Shown: positions 49,938 to 61,501, counted from the first letter of the stretch. The stretch: DNA of 64,000 nt from Stenotrophomonas maltophilia (GCF_004920835.1 NZ_QFHO01000018.1:25784-89783); one strand, 5' to 3'. Numbers and translations are program-made. Notes: generated by a model from the letters alone, not told the origin.

Positions 49938-50839
49938 TGCAGCTGCAGGCTGTTCCGCAGCAGTGGCAGCAGCCATTCGATGAACACCTGCATGCGTTGC
50001 GCACGATGCTGCCGATGCGGCTGCAGCAGGGTCACCGGCAACGATTGCGCCACGTACTGCGGCATCACCTCCACCAGCGCGCCGGAGTGCAGTTCCGCCT
50101 GCACGTCGTAACGCGGAATCTGCAGCAGCCCCAGCCCCGCCACGCAACAGGCAATCGACGCCTCGGCGCTGTTCACCCGCACCCAGCCGGGCATCGGCTG
50201 CGTACGCAGCTGGCTGCCGTCCTGCCACTCCCACGGTTCCACCCGTGCCGTTGTTGGTGAGGCATAGTTCACTGCGCGGTGCTGCGGCAGATCCGCGGGA
50301 TGCTGCGGCACTCCGTGCTCACGCAGGTAACTGGGTGCGGCAACGTTGACGAAGTCGAGCTGGCCCAGCGTGCGTGCCACCAGGCTGGAGTCACCCAGGT
50401 GGCCAACCCGCAGTACGGCATCGCAACCGTCCTCGATCAGGTTCACCGCGCGATCGGTCATGCCCAGGTCCAGTTCCACCTGCGGGTAGCGCGCAAAGAA
50501 ATCCGGCAGAGCAGGGGCGAGGATGCGACGGCCGATGCGGCTGGGCACGTCGATCTTCAGCAGGCCCGCCGGCTGCGCATCGTCCTGTCGGAACAGCGAT
50601 TCGGCGTCTTCAACCTCGGCGATCAGGCGCAGGCAGCGGGCATGGAACACGTCGCCGTCGTGGGTGGTGGACACCCGTCGGGTTGAGCGCTGCAGCAGGC
50701 GGGTGCCGAGCCGCTGCTCCAGTTCGGCGATGGCCGCCGATACCGTGGAGCGGGGCAGGCCGAGCTGGTCGGCGGCACGGGTGAAGCTGGCGCACTCCAC
50801 CACCCGGGTGAAGATGCGGAAGCGATCGATCCGGTCCAT
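49934..50839 (-). CDS. LysR-family transcriptional regulator
   Basis: 301 residues. The N-terminal winged HTH is FRIFTRVVECASFTRAADQLGLPRSTVSAAIAELEQRLG and the effector domain starts GLLKIDVPSRIGRRIL. Members with this LPRSTVS helix belong to the large CrgA/DsdC-like group. It is divergent from the SDR gene with 115 nt between starts, so it very likely controls that gene. The inducer is unknown. The natural end appears to be set by the SMAG unit that provides the TAG stop, leaving a C-terminus LLRNSLQLQ. Confidence 0.93.
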   Translation of the reverse strand: MDRIDRFRIFTRVVECASFTRAADQLGLPRSTVSAAIAELEQRLGTRLLQRSTRRVSTTHDGDVFHARCLRLIAEVEDAESLFRQDDAQPAGLLKIDVPSRIGRRILAPALPDFFARYPQVELDLGMTDRAVNLIEDGCDAVLRVGHLGDSSLVARTLGQLDFVNVAAPSYLREHGVPQHPADLPQHRAVNYASPTTARVEPWEWQDGSQLRTQPMPGWVRVNSAEASIACCVAGLGLLQIPRYDVQAELHSGALVEVMPQYVAQSLPVTLLQPHRQHRAQRMQVFIEWLLPLLRNSLQLQ

Positions 50840-50954
50840 TGTTCGCTGGCTCTGGAAAGTTAAGTCAATGTAGCGGGCTTTATCCGGATTTTCTGCACGA
50901 TATCGTCATCAGGGCAGGTTGCCATCCCGGGCAACCCCTCCCCGAGACCAAGCC

Positions 50955-51728
50955 ATGACTGACCATTCCCTCAAGGGCAAGACCGTGCTGATCGCTGGCG
51001 GTGCCAAGAACCTGGGCGGGCTGCTGGCCCGCGACTTTGCCAGCCAGGGTGCCAAGGCCATCGTCATCCACTACAACAGCGCCGCCACCCAGGCTGATGC
51101 GGAAGCAACCGTGGCCGCTGTACAGGCCGTCGGCAGCAAGGCCGTGGCCCTGCAGGGCGACCTGACCTCGGCGGCGGCGATGGAACGCTTGTTCGCCGAT
51201 GCCGTGGCTGCAGTCGGCCGGCCGGACATCGCCATCAACACCGTTGGCAAGGTGCTGAAGAAGCCGATGCTGGAGATCAGCGAAGCCGAGTACGACGAGA
51301 TGAGCGCGGTCAATGCGAAGACCGCGTTCTTCTTCCTCAAGGAAGCCGGTCGAAACGTCAATGACGGCGGTCGCATCTGCACCCTGGTCACCTCTTTGCT
51401 GGGAGCGTTCACGCCGTTCTATTCCAGTTATGCCGGCACCAAGGCGCCGGTGGAGCATTTCACCCGTGCGGCCTCGAAGGAATTCGGTGAGCGCGGTATC
51501 TCGGTGACCGCGATCGGCCCCGGTCCGATGGACACGCCGTTCTTCTATCCTGCCGAGAGCGCCGATGCGCAGGCGTACCACAAGACGGCGGCGGCGCTGT
51601 CGGCATTCACCCGCACCGGCCTGACCGACATCGCCGACATCGTGCCGTGGATCCGCTTCCTGGTCACCGACGGCTGGTGGATGACTGGCCAGACCATCCT
51701 GGTCAATGGCGGTTACACCACCAAGTAG
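50955..51728 (+). CDS. Short-chain dehydrogenase/reductase
   Basis: 257 residues, classical SDR. NAD(P) loop VLIAGGAKNLGGLLARDFAS, INTVGKVLKKPML in place of NNAG, active-site Ser in LVTSLLGAFTPFYSSYAGTK with Tyr-X3-Lys as YAGTK, and VNGGYTTK at the C-terminus. The ALVIHYNS-like AIVIHYNSAATQADA after strand 2 suggests NADP preference. Divergent from the LysR gene and followed by the leuB end, it stands alone. Oxidoreductase; the substrate is not predictable. The TAG stop lies in a GTAG. Confidence 0.92.
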   Translation: MTDHSLKGKTVLIAGGAKNLGGLLARDFASQGAKAIVIHYNSAATQADAEATVAAVQAVGSKAVALQGDLTSAAAMERLFADAVAAVGRPDIAINTVGKVLKKPMLEISEAEYDEMSAVNAKTAFFFLKEAGRNVNDGGRICTLVTSLLGAFTPFYSSYAGTKAPVEHFTRAASKEFGERGISVTAIGPGPMDTPFFYPAESADAQAYHKTAAALSAFTRTGLTDIADIVPWIRFLVTDGWWMTGQTILVNGGYTTK

Positions 51729-51788
51729 AGACGAATCACCCGCGATTGCGGCGGACCTGAGGCGTCGCGCCATGCTCGACTGCTGTTG

Positions 51789-51815
51789 CATGAGCCGAGC
51801 ATGGCTCGGCTCTAC
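51789..51815. repeat. SMAG unit (complement of GTAGAGCCGAGCCATGCTCG)
   Basis: TGAGCCGAGCATGGCTCGGC followed by TCTAC is a palindrome with the CTAC end, 18 nt before the leuB stop. A GTAGAG at 51725 may be the decayed other half of a dimer. Confidence 0.7.
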
Positions 51816-51832
51816 AGGTACCGCCGGATGGA

Positions 51833-52894
51833 TCAGGCGAGCTTCGCCAGCACCGCATCCGTGGCGGCGGCGGTACTCACCGCCGTTCCCTTCGCGGCCA
51901 GGTCGGCAGTGAACACGCCGTCATCCAGCACCGCATGTACCGCGGCTTCCACCGCAGCGGCTTCTGCTTCCAGGCCCAGCGAATGGCGCAGCAGCATCGC
52001 CGCACTGAAGATCGTTGCGTAGGGATTGGCGATGCCCTTACCGGCGATATCCGGCGCCGAACCGTGGATGGGTTCGTAGATGCCGACCGCGCCCGGCTCG
52101 CCCAGCGATGCCGACGGCAGCAGGCCCAGCGAGCCGGCCAGCATCGAGGCCTCGTCGGTGAGGATGTCGCCGAACATGTTCTCGGTGACGATCACGTCAT
52201 ACTCGCGCGGCTTGGCCAGCAGGTGCATCGCCATCGAATCGACCAGCTGGTGCTCCAGTTCAACGTCGGGGAATTCCTCGCGGCCGATGCGCGCGGCCAC
52301 GTCACGCCACAGGCGCGAGGTTTCCAGCACATTGGCCTTGTCCACCGAGGTGACCTTGCCGCGACGCTGCTGCGCCAGGCGGAAGGCACTGCGCAGCACG
52401 CGCTCGATTTCCACCACGGTGTAGCGGCACAGATCGCTGGCGCTGTCGGCGTCGCGGGTCTTGTCGCCGAAGTAGATGCCGCCGGTCAGTTCGCGCACGA
52501 CCACGAAGTCCACCCCCTGCAACAGCTCGGCCTTGATCGGCGAGGCGTGCAGCGCGGCTTCATGGGTTCGCACCGGGCGCAGGTTGGCGTACAGGCCCAG
52601 CGCCTTGCGGATCGCCAACAGGCCCTGTTCCGGGCGCACCTTGGCGTTCGGGTCGGACCACTTGGGGCCACCGACCGCACCCAGCAGTACCGCGTTGGCA
52701 GCCTGGCAGGCAGCCAGGGTGGAGGCGGGCAGCGGTTCACCATGGCGATCGATGGCAATGCCACCGATATCGTGTTCGCTGAAGGCAAAGGTGTGGTTGA
52801 AACGTTCGGCGACGGCCTTCAGGACGGCGACTGCCGCGGCGGCCACTTCCGGGCCGATGCCATCACCGGGCAGGACAACAATCTCAGCGTGCAT
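51833..52894 (-). CDS. leuB: 3-isopropylmalate dehydrogenase LeuB
   Basis: 353 residues, full length. Motifs: [47 protein letters not shown] (substrate loop), [35 protein letters not shown] (metal-binding Asp) and the NAD site [17 protein letters not shown]. It oxidises and decarboxylates 3-isopropylmalate to 2-oxoisocaproate, the third step of leucine synthesis, in the cytoplasm. It is the last gene of the long ilv-leu run and overlaps leuD by 11 nt. Start [10 protein letters not shown]; upstream in-frame codons belong to leuD. Confidence 0.98.
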   Translation of the reverse strand: MHAEIVVLPGDGIGPEVAAAAVAVLKAVAERFNHTFAFSEHDIGGIAIDRHGEPLPASTLAACQAANAVLLGAVGGPKWSDPNAKVRPEQGLLAIRKALGLYANLRPVRTHEAALHASPIKAELLQGVDFVVVRELTGGIYFGDKTRDADSASDLCRYTVVEIERVLRSAFRLAQQRRGKVTSVDKANVLETSRLWRDVAARIGREEFPDVELEHQLVDSMAMHLLAKPREYDVIVTENMFGDILTDEASMLAGSLGLLPSASLGEPGAVGIYEPIHGSAPDIAGKGIANPYATIFSAAMLLRHSLGLEAEAAAVEAAVHAVLDDGVFTADLAAKGTAVSTAAATDAVLAKLA

Positions 52895-53462
52895 GCTCAC
52901 TCTCGTAACGTTCGATTTCAGGGACACGGCCCAACAGATACCCCAACTGGTCGACACCTTCCAGCAGGCAGGTCTGCGAGAAACCATCCAGCGGGAAGGA
53001 ATAGACGCGACCATCGGGCGTGCGCAGTTCGCGGCTGGCCACGTCGATGGTCAGTTCATCGTCCGGGCGCTGCATCAGCGCCTGCACATCGGCCTCGTCC
53101 AGCACGATCGGCAGCAGGCCGTTCTTCAGCGAGTTGCCACGGAAGATGTCGGCGATCTCGCTGCTGACAATGGCACGCAGGCCGAGGTCGGTCAGCGCCC
53201 ACGGTGCATGCTCGCGCGAGGAACCGCAGCCGAAGTTGCGGCCCGCCAGCAGGATGCTGCGGCCGGCATTGTGCGGTTGGTTGAAGGCGAAGTCCGCCAC
53301 GGGCGAGCCATCGGCCTGCCAGCGCCAGTCGTTGAACGCATTGCGGCCCAGGCCAGCACGTTCGGTGGTGGACAGGAACCGCGCCGGAATGATCTGGTCG
53401 GTGTCGATGTTGGTCTGGCGCAGCACCACGCTGGCCGAGCTCAGGGTGCGGAAGCCGCTCAT
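52884..53462 (-). CDS. leuD: 3-isopropylmalate dehydratase small subunit LeuD
   Basis: 192 residues, swivelling domain of isopropylmalate isomerase: [39 protein letters not shown] (substrate-binding GSSREHA) and [16 protein letters not shown]. With LeuC it isomerises 2- to 3-isopropylmalate. Start overlaps the leuC stop by one base and its end overlaps leuB, so leuC-leuD-leuB are tightly coupled. Confidence 0.98.
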   Translation of the reverse strand: MSGFRTLSSASVVLRQTNIDTDQIIPARFLSTTERAGLGRNAFNDWRWQADGSPVADFAFNQPHNAGRSILLAGRNFGCGSSREHAPWALTDLGLRAIVSSEIADIFRGNSLKNGLLPIVLDEADVQALMQRPDDELTIDVASRELRTPDGRVYSFPLDGFSQTCLLEGVDQLGYLLGRVPEIERYESEHAR

Positions 53463-54880
53463 CAGGCCACCTCCTGGGCGAACAGTTCACGGGCATCGGC
53501 AACGTGGCCCTGCACCGCGGCCCAGGCAGCACTCATCGGCGAGGCCAACAGGGTGCGCGAGCCCGGGCCTTGGCGGCCCTCGAAATTGCGGTTGCTGGTG
53601 CTGACCGCCAGTTGGCCGGGGGCGACCAGGTCGCCATTCATGGCGATGCACATAGAACAGCCCGGTTCGCGCCATTCGGCACCGGCCGCGCGCACGATCT
53701 CATGGATGCCTTCGGCCTCGGCCTGGCGCTTGACGATCTCAGAACCAGGCACCACCAGCATGCGCACGCGCTCGGCGACGCGACGGCCGCGCAGCACCTG
53801 TGCCACTTCGCGCATGTCGCTCAGCCGGCCATTGGTGCAGGAGCCCACGAACACCACGTCCACCGGCGTGCCGGCCAGCGTCTGTCCCGCCTGGAAGTGC
53901 ATGTAATCCAGGCCCTTCTGCGCGGCGGCATCGTTGGCCGCCGGGATCGGCGCATCCACCGCGATGGCGGTGCCGGGATGGGTGCCCCAGGTCAGCGTCG
54001 GGCGGATATCGGCGGCGTCGATATGCACCTCGCTGTCGAAGCGCGCGCCTTCGTCGCTGCGCAGTTGCGTCCAGCGTGCGACGGCCGCCTCGAAGTCGGA
54101 ACCCTTGGGGCCGCGCGGGGTGGCGGCGACGAAATCGAACGTCACCTGGTCCGGCGCGACCATGCCGGCGCGCGCGCCCGCCTCGATCGACATGTTGCAC
54201 AGGGTCATGCGCTGTTCCATGTCCATCGCTTCGATGGTGCTGCCACGGAACTCGATCACGTGGCCGGTGCCGCCGTTGACGCCGATCACGCCGATGATGT
54301 GCAGGACCACGTCCTTGGCGCCGACGCCGGGCGCCAGCGGGCCATCTACGGTGATCGCAAAGGTCTTCGCCTTGCGCTGCAGCAGGCACTGCGTGGCCAG
54401 CACGTGGCCGACTTCACTGGTGCCGATGCCGAAGGCCAGCGAACCGAATGCACCGTGGGTGGAGGTATGGCTGTCACCACAGACGATGGTCATGCCCGGC
54501 TGGGTGAAACCCTGCTCAGGGGCGATCACATGAACGATGCCGCGATTGTCCGAGGCCATGTCGAACAGTTCGATGCCGTGCTCGGCGCAGTTGCGCGCCA
54601 GCGTGGCGACCTGGGCTTCGGAGGCGGCGCTGGCATAGGGCAGCGTGCCGTCGGCACCGGCAGGCAGGGTCGGCGTGGAGTGGTCCATCGTCGCCTTGGT
54701 GCGATCCGGTCGCCGCGGAGCCAGGCCGCGCTCGCGCAGCTCGGTGAATGCCTGCGGCGAGGTCACCTCGTGGATCAGGTGCAGGTCGATGTACAGCACG
54801 GCGGGCGCGCTGTCGGATTCGGGGACAACCACGTGGGCGTCCCACAGTTTGTCGTACAGGGTGCGGGGTGCGGAAGTCAT
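53462..54880 (-). CDS. leuC: 3-isopropylmalate dehydratase large subunit LeuC
   Basis: 472 residues, normal LeuC length. It opens with [13 protein letters not shown], has the histidine segment [16 protein letters not shown] and [21 protein letters not shown]. The three [4Fe-4S] cysteines are in [12 protein letters not shown] and [11 protein letters not shown]. The aconitase-family cluster activates the isopropylmalate hydroxyl. It is separated from the upstream methyltransferase gene by 60 nt, the largest gap within the operon apart from the leader, so a secondary promoter there is possible. Confidence 0.98.
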   Translation of the reverse strand: MTSAPRTLYDKLWDAHVVVPESDSAPAVLYIDLHLIHEVTSPQAFTELRERGLAPRRPDRTKATMDHSTPTLPAGADGTLPYASAASEAQVATLARNCAEHGIELFDMASDNRGIVHVIAPEQGFTQPGMTIVCGDSHTSTHGAFGSLAFGIGTSEVGHVLATQCLLQRKAKTFAITVDGPLAPGVGAKDVVLHIIGVIGVNGGTGHVIEFRGSTIEAMDMEQRMTLCNMSIEAGARAGMVAPDQVTFDFVAATPRGPKGSDFEAAVARWTQLRSDEGARFDSEVHIDAADIRPTLTWGTHPGTAIAVDAPIPAANDAAAQKGLDYMHFQAGQTLAGTPVDVVFVGSCTNGRLSDMREVAQVLRGRRVAERVRMLVVPGSEIVKRQAEAEGIHEIVRAAGAEWREPGCSMCIAMNGDLVAPGQLAVSTSNRNFEGRQGPGSRTLLASPMSAAWAAVQGHVADARELFAQEVA

Positions 54881-54940
54881 GCGTGTGCCTGGCAGAAGTA
54901 CGAAGTTGCGAACATCGGAAAAGATAACGAATGGATCACG

Positions 54941-55714
54941 TCAGCGGCGACGGGCAAGTACCCGCAACCGCACATAGTCGGCCAGCGGCTGGCCGGCGGC
55001 ATCGCGCGGCAGCTCGGCCAGCAGGGCGGCAGCGGCCTCGCGCACGGTGGCGCGTGCCTCCGCCGGCAGATCGTCCAGCAGTGGCGCAGCGAACACCCGC
55101 AGCCAGCCGGCCACGCCGGTCGGCAGTGCGGTCGGGCGCGGCGTGCACTCGATCAGTTGAACCTGGAAGCCATGCTGGCGCAGGCGGTCGGCATAGGCGT
55201 CGGCAGTAGGGAAGTACCACTGGAATGCGCTGGCGCCGTGGCCATGGGCCACGCGTGCGGCCTGCACCGCGGCAATGATCGTGGCCACGTTGCCATGGCC
55301 GCCGAACTCGGCAACGAAGCGGCCGCCTGGGCGCAGTGCGCGGCGCACACCTTCCATCACCCGGTCGGGGTTGCTCATCCAATGCAGTGCCGCGTTGCTG
55401 AACACCGCATCGAACTCACTGTCGAACGACAGCGCGTGGCCGTCCATCACCTGCGCATCGACGCCGCGTGCACGTGCGGCGATCACCAGCTCCGGCGAAG
55501 CATCCACACCGTGGATGCGCGCACCGCTGAGCGCCAACTCAGTGCTGAGCACGCCGTCGCCACAGCCCAGGTCGAGGATGCGTTCACCGGCGCGCGGGTC
55601 GAGCAGGCGCGATACCGCGCCGCCGAGCAGCGGCACGAAGCCGGCGTCGATTGCATAATCCTGGGCATTCCAGTGCTGCCCTGCGGGCAGTGCCGTGGTG
55701 TCGAAGGCGCTCAT
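54941..55714 (-). CDS. SAM-dependent methyltransferase embedded in the leu operon
   Basis: 257 residues, class I methyltransferase. Motif I is RILDLGCGDGVLSTELALSG, then IHGVDASPELVIAARAR, and FDAVFSNAALHWMSNPDRVM, which is strikingly like trans-aconitate methyltransferase (Tam) LFANASLQWL. It lies between leuA (10-nt gap) and leuC, on the operon strand. Yeast Tmt1, a functional analogue of Tam, methylates 3-isopropylmalate. A role in modifying an isopropylmalate or aconitate-like acid is therefore an attractive but unproven idea. Start MSAFDTT; a longer start would overlap leuA. Confidence 0.88.
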   Translation of the reverse strand: MSAFDTTALPAGQHWNAQDYAIDAGFVPLLGGAVSRLLDPRAGERILDLGCGDGVLSTELALSGARIHGVDASPELVIAARARGVDAQVMDGHALSFDSEFDAVFSNAALHWMSNPDRVMEGVRRALRPGGRFVAEFGGHGNVATIIAAVQAARVAHGHGASAFQWYFPTADAYADRLRQHGFQVQLIECTPRPTALPTGVAGWLRVFAAPLLDDLPAEARATVREAAAALLAELPRDAAGQPLADYVRLRVLARRR

Positions 55715-55724
55715 GTCGGGTTCC

Positions 55725-57307
<1,583 letters not shown>

Positions 57308-57311
<4 letters not shown>

Positions 57312-58399
57312 AGGGAAATCTCCTCGACAGCGGGCGTGACGGCTTGCAGGGGGGAAGGGGAAGAGGTGGGGGGAACGATGGCGCTGGCCTTGCTGGGCGA
57401 GCGCGGGGATTCACTGCGCCGTCGCCGCGGTTTGCGCGGTGGGCGTGGGCGGATGTCGGTGAGCAGGCCGGCCAGTACGCCGGCATCGATGTTGCCGCCG
57501 GAGACCACCGCGCATTTGCGGCGGCCGGCGACGCGGCGGCCGGCGGCCAATGCCAGCGCACCGGCGCCCTCGGCGATGATGTGTTCTTCCAGCGCCAGGC
57601 GGACCAGGGTTTCGCGCAGCTCAGCCTCGCGCACGATCACTACGTCGTCCAGCAGCGAGGTGCACAGGCGGCGGGTCAGGAAGCCGGGGATCTTCACCCG
57701 CACGCCATCGGCCAGCGAGGCAACGGGGGCGATCTCGCGCACGTCACCGCGGATCGCGCGTGCCATCGAATCGACACCTTCCACCTGCGCACCGACGACG
57801 CGTACGCCCTGCGACTTCAGCGCCAACGCAACGCCGGAGGCCAGCCCGCCGCCGCCGATCGGCACGATCACCACGTCCGGCGCGTGCGCGGCCAGCTCGA
57901 TGCCGACCGTGCCCTGGCCGGCGATCACGTCGGCATCGTCGAAGGCGGACAGGAAGCGGTAGCCGTGGCGCTGCGCCAGTTCAACCGCGAACGCGTAGGC
58001 CTCGTCATAGCTGTTGCCATGCTGGCGCACGGTCGCGCCCCAGTGGGCGACGCCGGCGATCTTGGTGGCCGGCGCGCCGTGCGGCATCACGGTGATGGCC
58101 GGTACGTCCAGGCGGTAGGCGGCCCAGGCCACGCCCTGGGCATGGTTGCCGGCCGAGGCGCAGATCACCGGACGGGTGTCGCCGCGCTCGCGCCCGGCCA
58201 GCAGCGCGTTGAGCGCACCGCGCACCTTGTAGGAGCCGGTGCGCTGCAGGTTTTCAAGCTTCAGCCAGGTGCCGAAGCGCTCGGCATGGTGCAGCGGCGT
58301 GGGCGGCAGGAAGCGGCGCAGGCGTGCCTGCGCTGCCAGTACGTCGGCGACGCTTACGTCGCCGACATCGCTTTCCTTGCTGGTGTCAGCGCCCGGCAT
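57308..58399 (-). CDS. ilvA: Threonine dehydratase (threonine ammonia-lyase)
   Basis: 363 residues, fold-type II PLP enzyme. The PLP lysine is in [15 protein letters not shown], the phosphate loop is [14 protein letters not shown], and [20 protein letters not shown] and [15 protein letters not shown] complete the pattern. It converts threonine to 2-oxobutyrate for isoleucine synthesis. There is no C-terminal ACT-like regulatory domain as in long E. coli IlvA; the last 40 residues are Pro/Arg/Ser-rich and probably disordered. It could equally be named tdcB by length, but its place between ilvM and leuA supports a biosynthetic role. Confidence 0.93.
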
Positions 58400-58499
58400 G
58401 GACCACCAGCGAGGGGCAGGCGACCACCGCGTGCGGGGACGGGCGGCGAAGAAGACGCCTCCGTACCGGCACCGTGTTGGAAACGGTACGGGTGTTCAT
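58386..58499 (-). CDS. Possible 37-residue ORF bridging ilvM and ilvA
   Basis: An ATG overlapping the ilvM stop (ATGA) opens a 37-codon frame (MNTRTVSNTVPVRRRLLRRP and onward) whose end overlaps the first codons of ilvA. It is strongly Arg-rich and has two Val pairs near its end. Translation through it would couple ilvM to ilvA across the 97-nt gap, which also holds a hairpin (CCGTACCG/CGGTACGG, 58461-58490). A coding role is unproven. Confidence 0.35.
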   Translation of the reverse strand: MNTRTVSNTVPVRRRLLRRPSPHAVVACPSLVVHAGR

Positions 58500-58747
58500 G
58501 CGGATACTCCTTCCAGTGCGGTCATCTGCACCGACACGCAGTCGTAGATCTTTTCCATCTGCCGGCACAGCGTTTCCGCCGGGCGCTGGCCATCCACCAC
58601 CAGCTGCAGGTGCCAGCGACCATCATCGGCGGCCACCGGCGCACCGCTGATCGCGCACGGTGCGAAGCCGCGACGCTCGGCCATGCCGATCACGCGCAGC
58701 AGCGCTCCTTCGGCCGGGTGCAGCACCAGGTCAAGCCGGTATTGCAT
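58496..58747 (-). CDS. ilvM: Acetolactate synthase small subunit, IlvM-like ACT protein
   Basis: 83 residues forming one ACT domain: YRLDLVLHPAEGALLRVIGM, a middle HLQLVVDGQRPAETLCRQME and the final strand YDCVSVQMTAL. It matches IlvM, the short regulatory subunit that partners IlvG. It overlaps the ilvG end by 17 nt and is preceded by a good AGGAGA ribosome binding site 6 nt before the ATG. It stabilises acetolactate synthase II and modulates its feedback response. Confidence 0.92.
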   Translation of the reverse strand: MQYRLDLVLHPAEGALLRVIGMAERRGFAPCAISGAPVAADDGRWHLQLVVDGQRPAETLCRQMEKIYDCVSVQMTALEGVSA

Positions 58748-60467
58748 TGGGGATCTCCTGGCGGGCATGGGCGGGGTTGCTTTCCAGCATCGTGCTGTTG
58801 GCGGTGTTCGGCGGCACCAGCGGCCACACGTTGGCGCGTGCATCGATGGCCACGTGCAGCAGCGCCGGGCCCGGTTCGGCCAGCAGCGCGGCCAGCCCAC
58901 CTTCGACGTCATCGCGTGCATCGATGCGGGTGGCGGCGATACCGAACACCTTGGCCAGCGCCACGAAGTCCGGGTTGTCGGACAGGTCGATCTCGCTGTA
59001 GCGCTCGGCGAAGAACAGTTCCTGCCACTGTCGCACCATGCCCAGCGAACTGTTGTCCAACAGCACGATCTTCACCGGCAGGCGGCAGCGGGCAATGGTC
59101 GCCAGCTCCTGCACGTTCATCATGAAGCTGCCGTCACCGGACACCAGCACCACGGCGCGATCGGGGCAGGCGAACTGCGCACCCATCGCCGCTGGCAGGC
59201 CGAAGCCCATGGTTCCCAGCGCGCCACTGGTCAGGTGGTTGCGTGGGTGATTGAAGCGGCAATGCTGGGCGACCCACATCTGGTGCTGTCCAACGTCACA
59301 GGCGATCACCGCATCGGCCGGCGCCAGTTCGCTCAACCGCTTCAGCAGCGCCGGTGCGTAGATGTGCTGGCCGGGTGCGTCGTAGCGTGCGGTGAAGCGT
59401 TCGCGATGCTGCGCGCAGCGCTTGCGCCACGCGTCCTGGTGGGCCTTGGGGGAGGGAAAGGCCGCACGCAGGGCACGGATGGCGTGGCCGACATTGCCGG
59501 GCACGGCGACATCGGCGCTGCGCAGCTTGGAGATCTCGTAGGCGTCGGCGTCGATGTGGACGACGCGGGCGAACGGTGCGAACTCAGCCAGCTTGCCGGT
59601 GGCACGATCATCGAAGCGCGCACCCAGCACCAGCAGCAGGTCACTTTCCTGCACCGCCATGTTGGCCGCGCGGGTGCCGTGCATGCCCAGCATGCCCAGC
59701 GAGTGCGGGTGATTGGCCGGCAGCGCGCCCAGTCCACGCAGGGTCATCACGGTGGGGATGGCGCTGGCCTCGACGAAGTCACGCAGATCCTGCACCGCAT
59801 CGCCCAGTGCGATGCCACCACCGGCGTAGACCACTGGTTTTTCGGCCGCCGCCAGTGCGGCAATGGCCTCGGCGATGGCCGCGTCGGCGGGGGCCGGCGG
59901 CGGTTCCACATGGGCCGGCATATGCGCCGGCAGGTGGCTGGCATCGGCCAGCTGCACGTCCTTGGGCAGATCGATCAGCACCGGGCCGGGACGGCCTTCG
60001 CGGGCGATGCGGAAGGCATCGGCGACCACGCGCGGCAGGTCGTCGACGCTGCGCACCAGCCAGCTGTGCTTGACGATCGGCATGGTCAGGCCGAACACGT
60101 CCAGTTCCTGGAACGCATCGGTGCCCAGCAGCGGCGTGGCGACCTGGCCGGTGATGCAGACCATCGGCACCGAATCGAGCATCGCATCGGCGATGCCGGT
60201 GACCAGGTTGGAGGCGCCCGGGCCGGAAGTGGCCACGCAGACGCCGACCTGGTTGCTGGCGCGTGCGAAGCCGTTGGCAGCCAGCGCCGCGCCCTGCTCA
60301 TGACGTACCAGGATGTGCTTCAGCGAAGAATCCACCAGCGCGTCGTAGAACGGCATGATGGTGCCGCCGGGATAACCGAACAGCGTGCGGACGCCTTCGG
60401 CCTCCAGCGCCTGGGTCAGCCAGCGCGCGCCGTTGGCTGGCGCGCTGCGGTGTGTGGAAGAGTTCAT
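58731..60467 (-). CDS. ilvG: Acetolactate synthase large subunit IlvG
   Basis: 578 residues, ThDP enzyme. Catalytic Glu in LVRHEQGAALAANGFARAS; FGYPGGTIMPFYDALV; FAD/central domain LLVLGARFDDRATG; and the ThDP-Mg site LVSGDGSFMMNVQELATIAR. It makes 2-acetolactate and 2-aceto-2-hydroxybutyrate, the first common step of Val/Leu/Ile synthesis. Start MNSSTHRS at 60467. It follows ilvC by 38 nt and overlaps ilvM. Confidence 0.97.
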   Translation of the reverse strand: MNSSTHRSAPANGARWLTQALEAEGVRTLFGYPGGTIMPFYDALVDSSLKHILVRHEQGAALAANGFARASNQVGVCVATSGPGASNLVTGIADAMLDSVPMVCITGQVATPLLGTDAFQELDVFGLTMPIVKHSWLVRSVDDLPRVVADAFRIAREGRPGPVLIDLPKDVQLADASHLPAHMPAHVEPPPAPADAAIAEAIAALAAAEKPVVYAGGGIALGDAVQDLRDFVEASAIPTVMTLRGLGALPANHPHSLGMLGMHGTRAANMAVQESDLLLVLGARFDDRATGKLAEFAPFARVVHIDADAYEISKLRSADVAVPGNVGHAIRALRAAFPSPKAHQDAWRKRCAQHRERFTARYDAPGQHIYAPALLKRLSELAPADAVIACDVGQHQMWVAQHCRFNHPRNHLTSGALGTMGFGLPAAMGAQFACPDRAVVLVSGDGSFMMNVQELATIARCRLPVKIVLLDNSSLGMVRQWQELFFAERYSEIDLSDNPDFVALAKVFGIAATRIDARDDVEGGLAALLAEPGPALLHVAIDARANVWPLVPPNTANSTMLESNPAHARQEIPNAIPA

Positions 60468-60505
60468 GGGGGAACCTTGCAAAGCGGGTGGGGGAGGCCG
60501 CGTGG

Positions 60506-61480
60506 TTACGCGGCCTGTCCTTGCAACCAGACCATCTTGGCGCGCAGTTCCTTGCCTACCTTCTCAATCGGGTGCTCCAGGTCGGCCTGCTTGAACTTGT
60601 TGTAGTTCGGCAGGCCCGCTTCGTACTCGGCTACCCAGTTCTTGGTGAAGGTGCCGTCCTGGATGTCCTTCAGTACTTCCTTCATGCGCGCCTTGGTACC
60701 GGCGTCGATCACCCGCGGGCCACTGACGTAGTCGCCGTACTGCGCGGTCTCGGAGATGAACTCCAGCATCCGCGAGATGCCGCCTTCGTAGAACAGGTCG
60801 ACGATCAGCTTCAGTTCGTGCAGCACTTCGTAGTAGGCGATTTCCGGCTGGTAACCGGCTTCCACCAGCGTCTCGAAGCCGGCCTGCACCAGTGCCGATG
60901 CACCGCCGCACAGCACCGCCTGCTCACCGAACAGATCAGTTTCGGTCTCTTCCTTGAAGGTGGTCTGGATCAGGTTGGCGCGGGCGCCGCCCAGGCCGGC
61001 GGCATAGGCCAGGGCGTACTCGGCGGCCTTGCCGCTCTTGTCCTGGTAGACCGCCCAGATGCAGGGCACGCCGCGACCGATTTCGTACTCGCGGCGCACC
61101 AGCGCGCCGGGGCCCTTGGGTGCGACCAGCACCACGTCCAGATCCTCGCGCGGCTTGATCATGTCGAAGTGCACATTCAGTCCGTGCGCGAACAGCAGCA
61201 CCGCGCCCTGCTTCATGTTCGGTGCCAGCACGTCCTCGTACAGCTTCTTCTGCACCATGTCCGGGGTCAGCACCGCGACCAGGTCGGCATCCTTCACCGC
61301 ATCGGCCGGTGCCTTCACGGTAAAGCCATCGGCCTGTGCCTTGACCTCGGTGGGGCCGCCCGGACGCAGGCCTACCACCACATCGAAGCCGGATTCACGC
61401 AGGTTCAGCGCGTGCGCGCGGCCCTGGCTGCCGTAGCCGATGACAGCGATCTTGGTCTGGGGCAGGTCGTTGGTGCTCAT
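60506..61480 (-). CDS. ilvC: Ketol-acid reductoisomerase IlvC (class I)
   Basis: 324 residues, the short class I form. N-terminal Rossmann domain: [31 protein letters not shown] and [14 protein letters not shown]-terminal knotted domain: [54 protein letters not shown]. It isomerises and reduces acetolactates with NADPH. First structural gene of the operon; AAGGAA lies 8 nt before the ATG. It is preceded by the attenuator leader described below. Confidence 0.98.
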   Translation of the reverse strand: MSTNDLPQTKIAVIGYGSQGRAHALNLRESGFDVVVGLRPGGPTEVKAQADGFTVKAPADAVKDADLVAVLTPDMVQKKLYEDVLAPNMKQGAVLLFAHGLNVHFDMIKPREDLDVVLVAPKGPGALVRREYEIGRGVPCIWAVYQDKSGKAAEYALAYAAGLGGARANLIQTTFKEETETDLFGEQAVLCGGASALVQAGFETLVEAGYQPEIAYYEVLHELKLIVDLFYEGGISRMLEFISETAQYGDYVSGPRVIDAGTKARMKEVLKDIQDGTFTKNWVAEYEAGLPNYNKFKQADLEHPIEKVGKELRAKMVWLQGQAA

Positions 61481-61501
61481 GGGGGAGGTTCCTTGCGGTG
61501 G

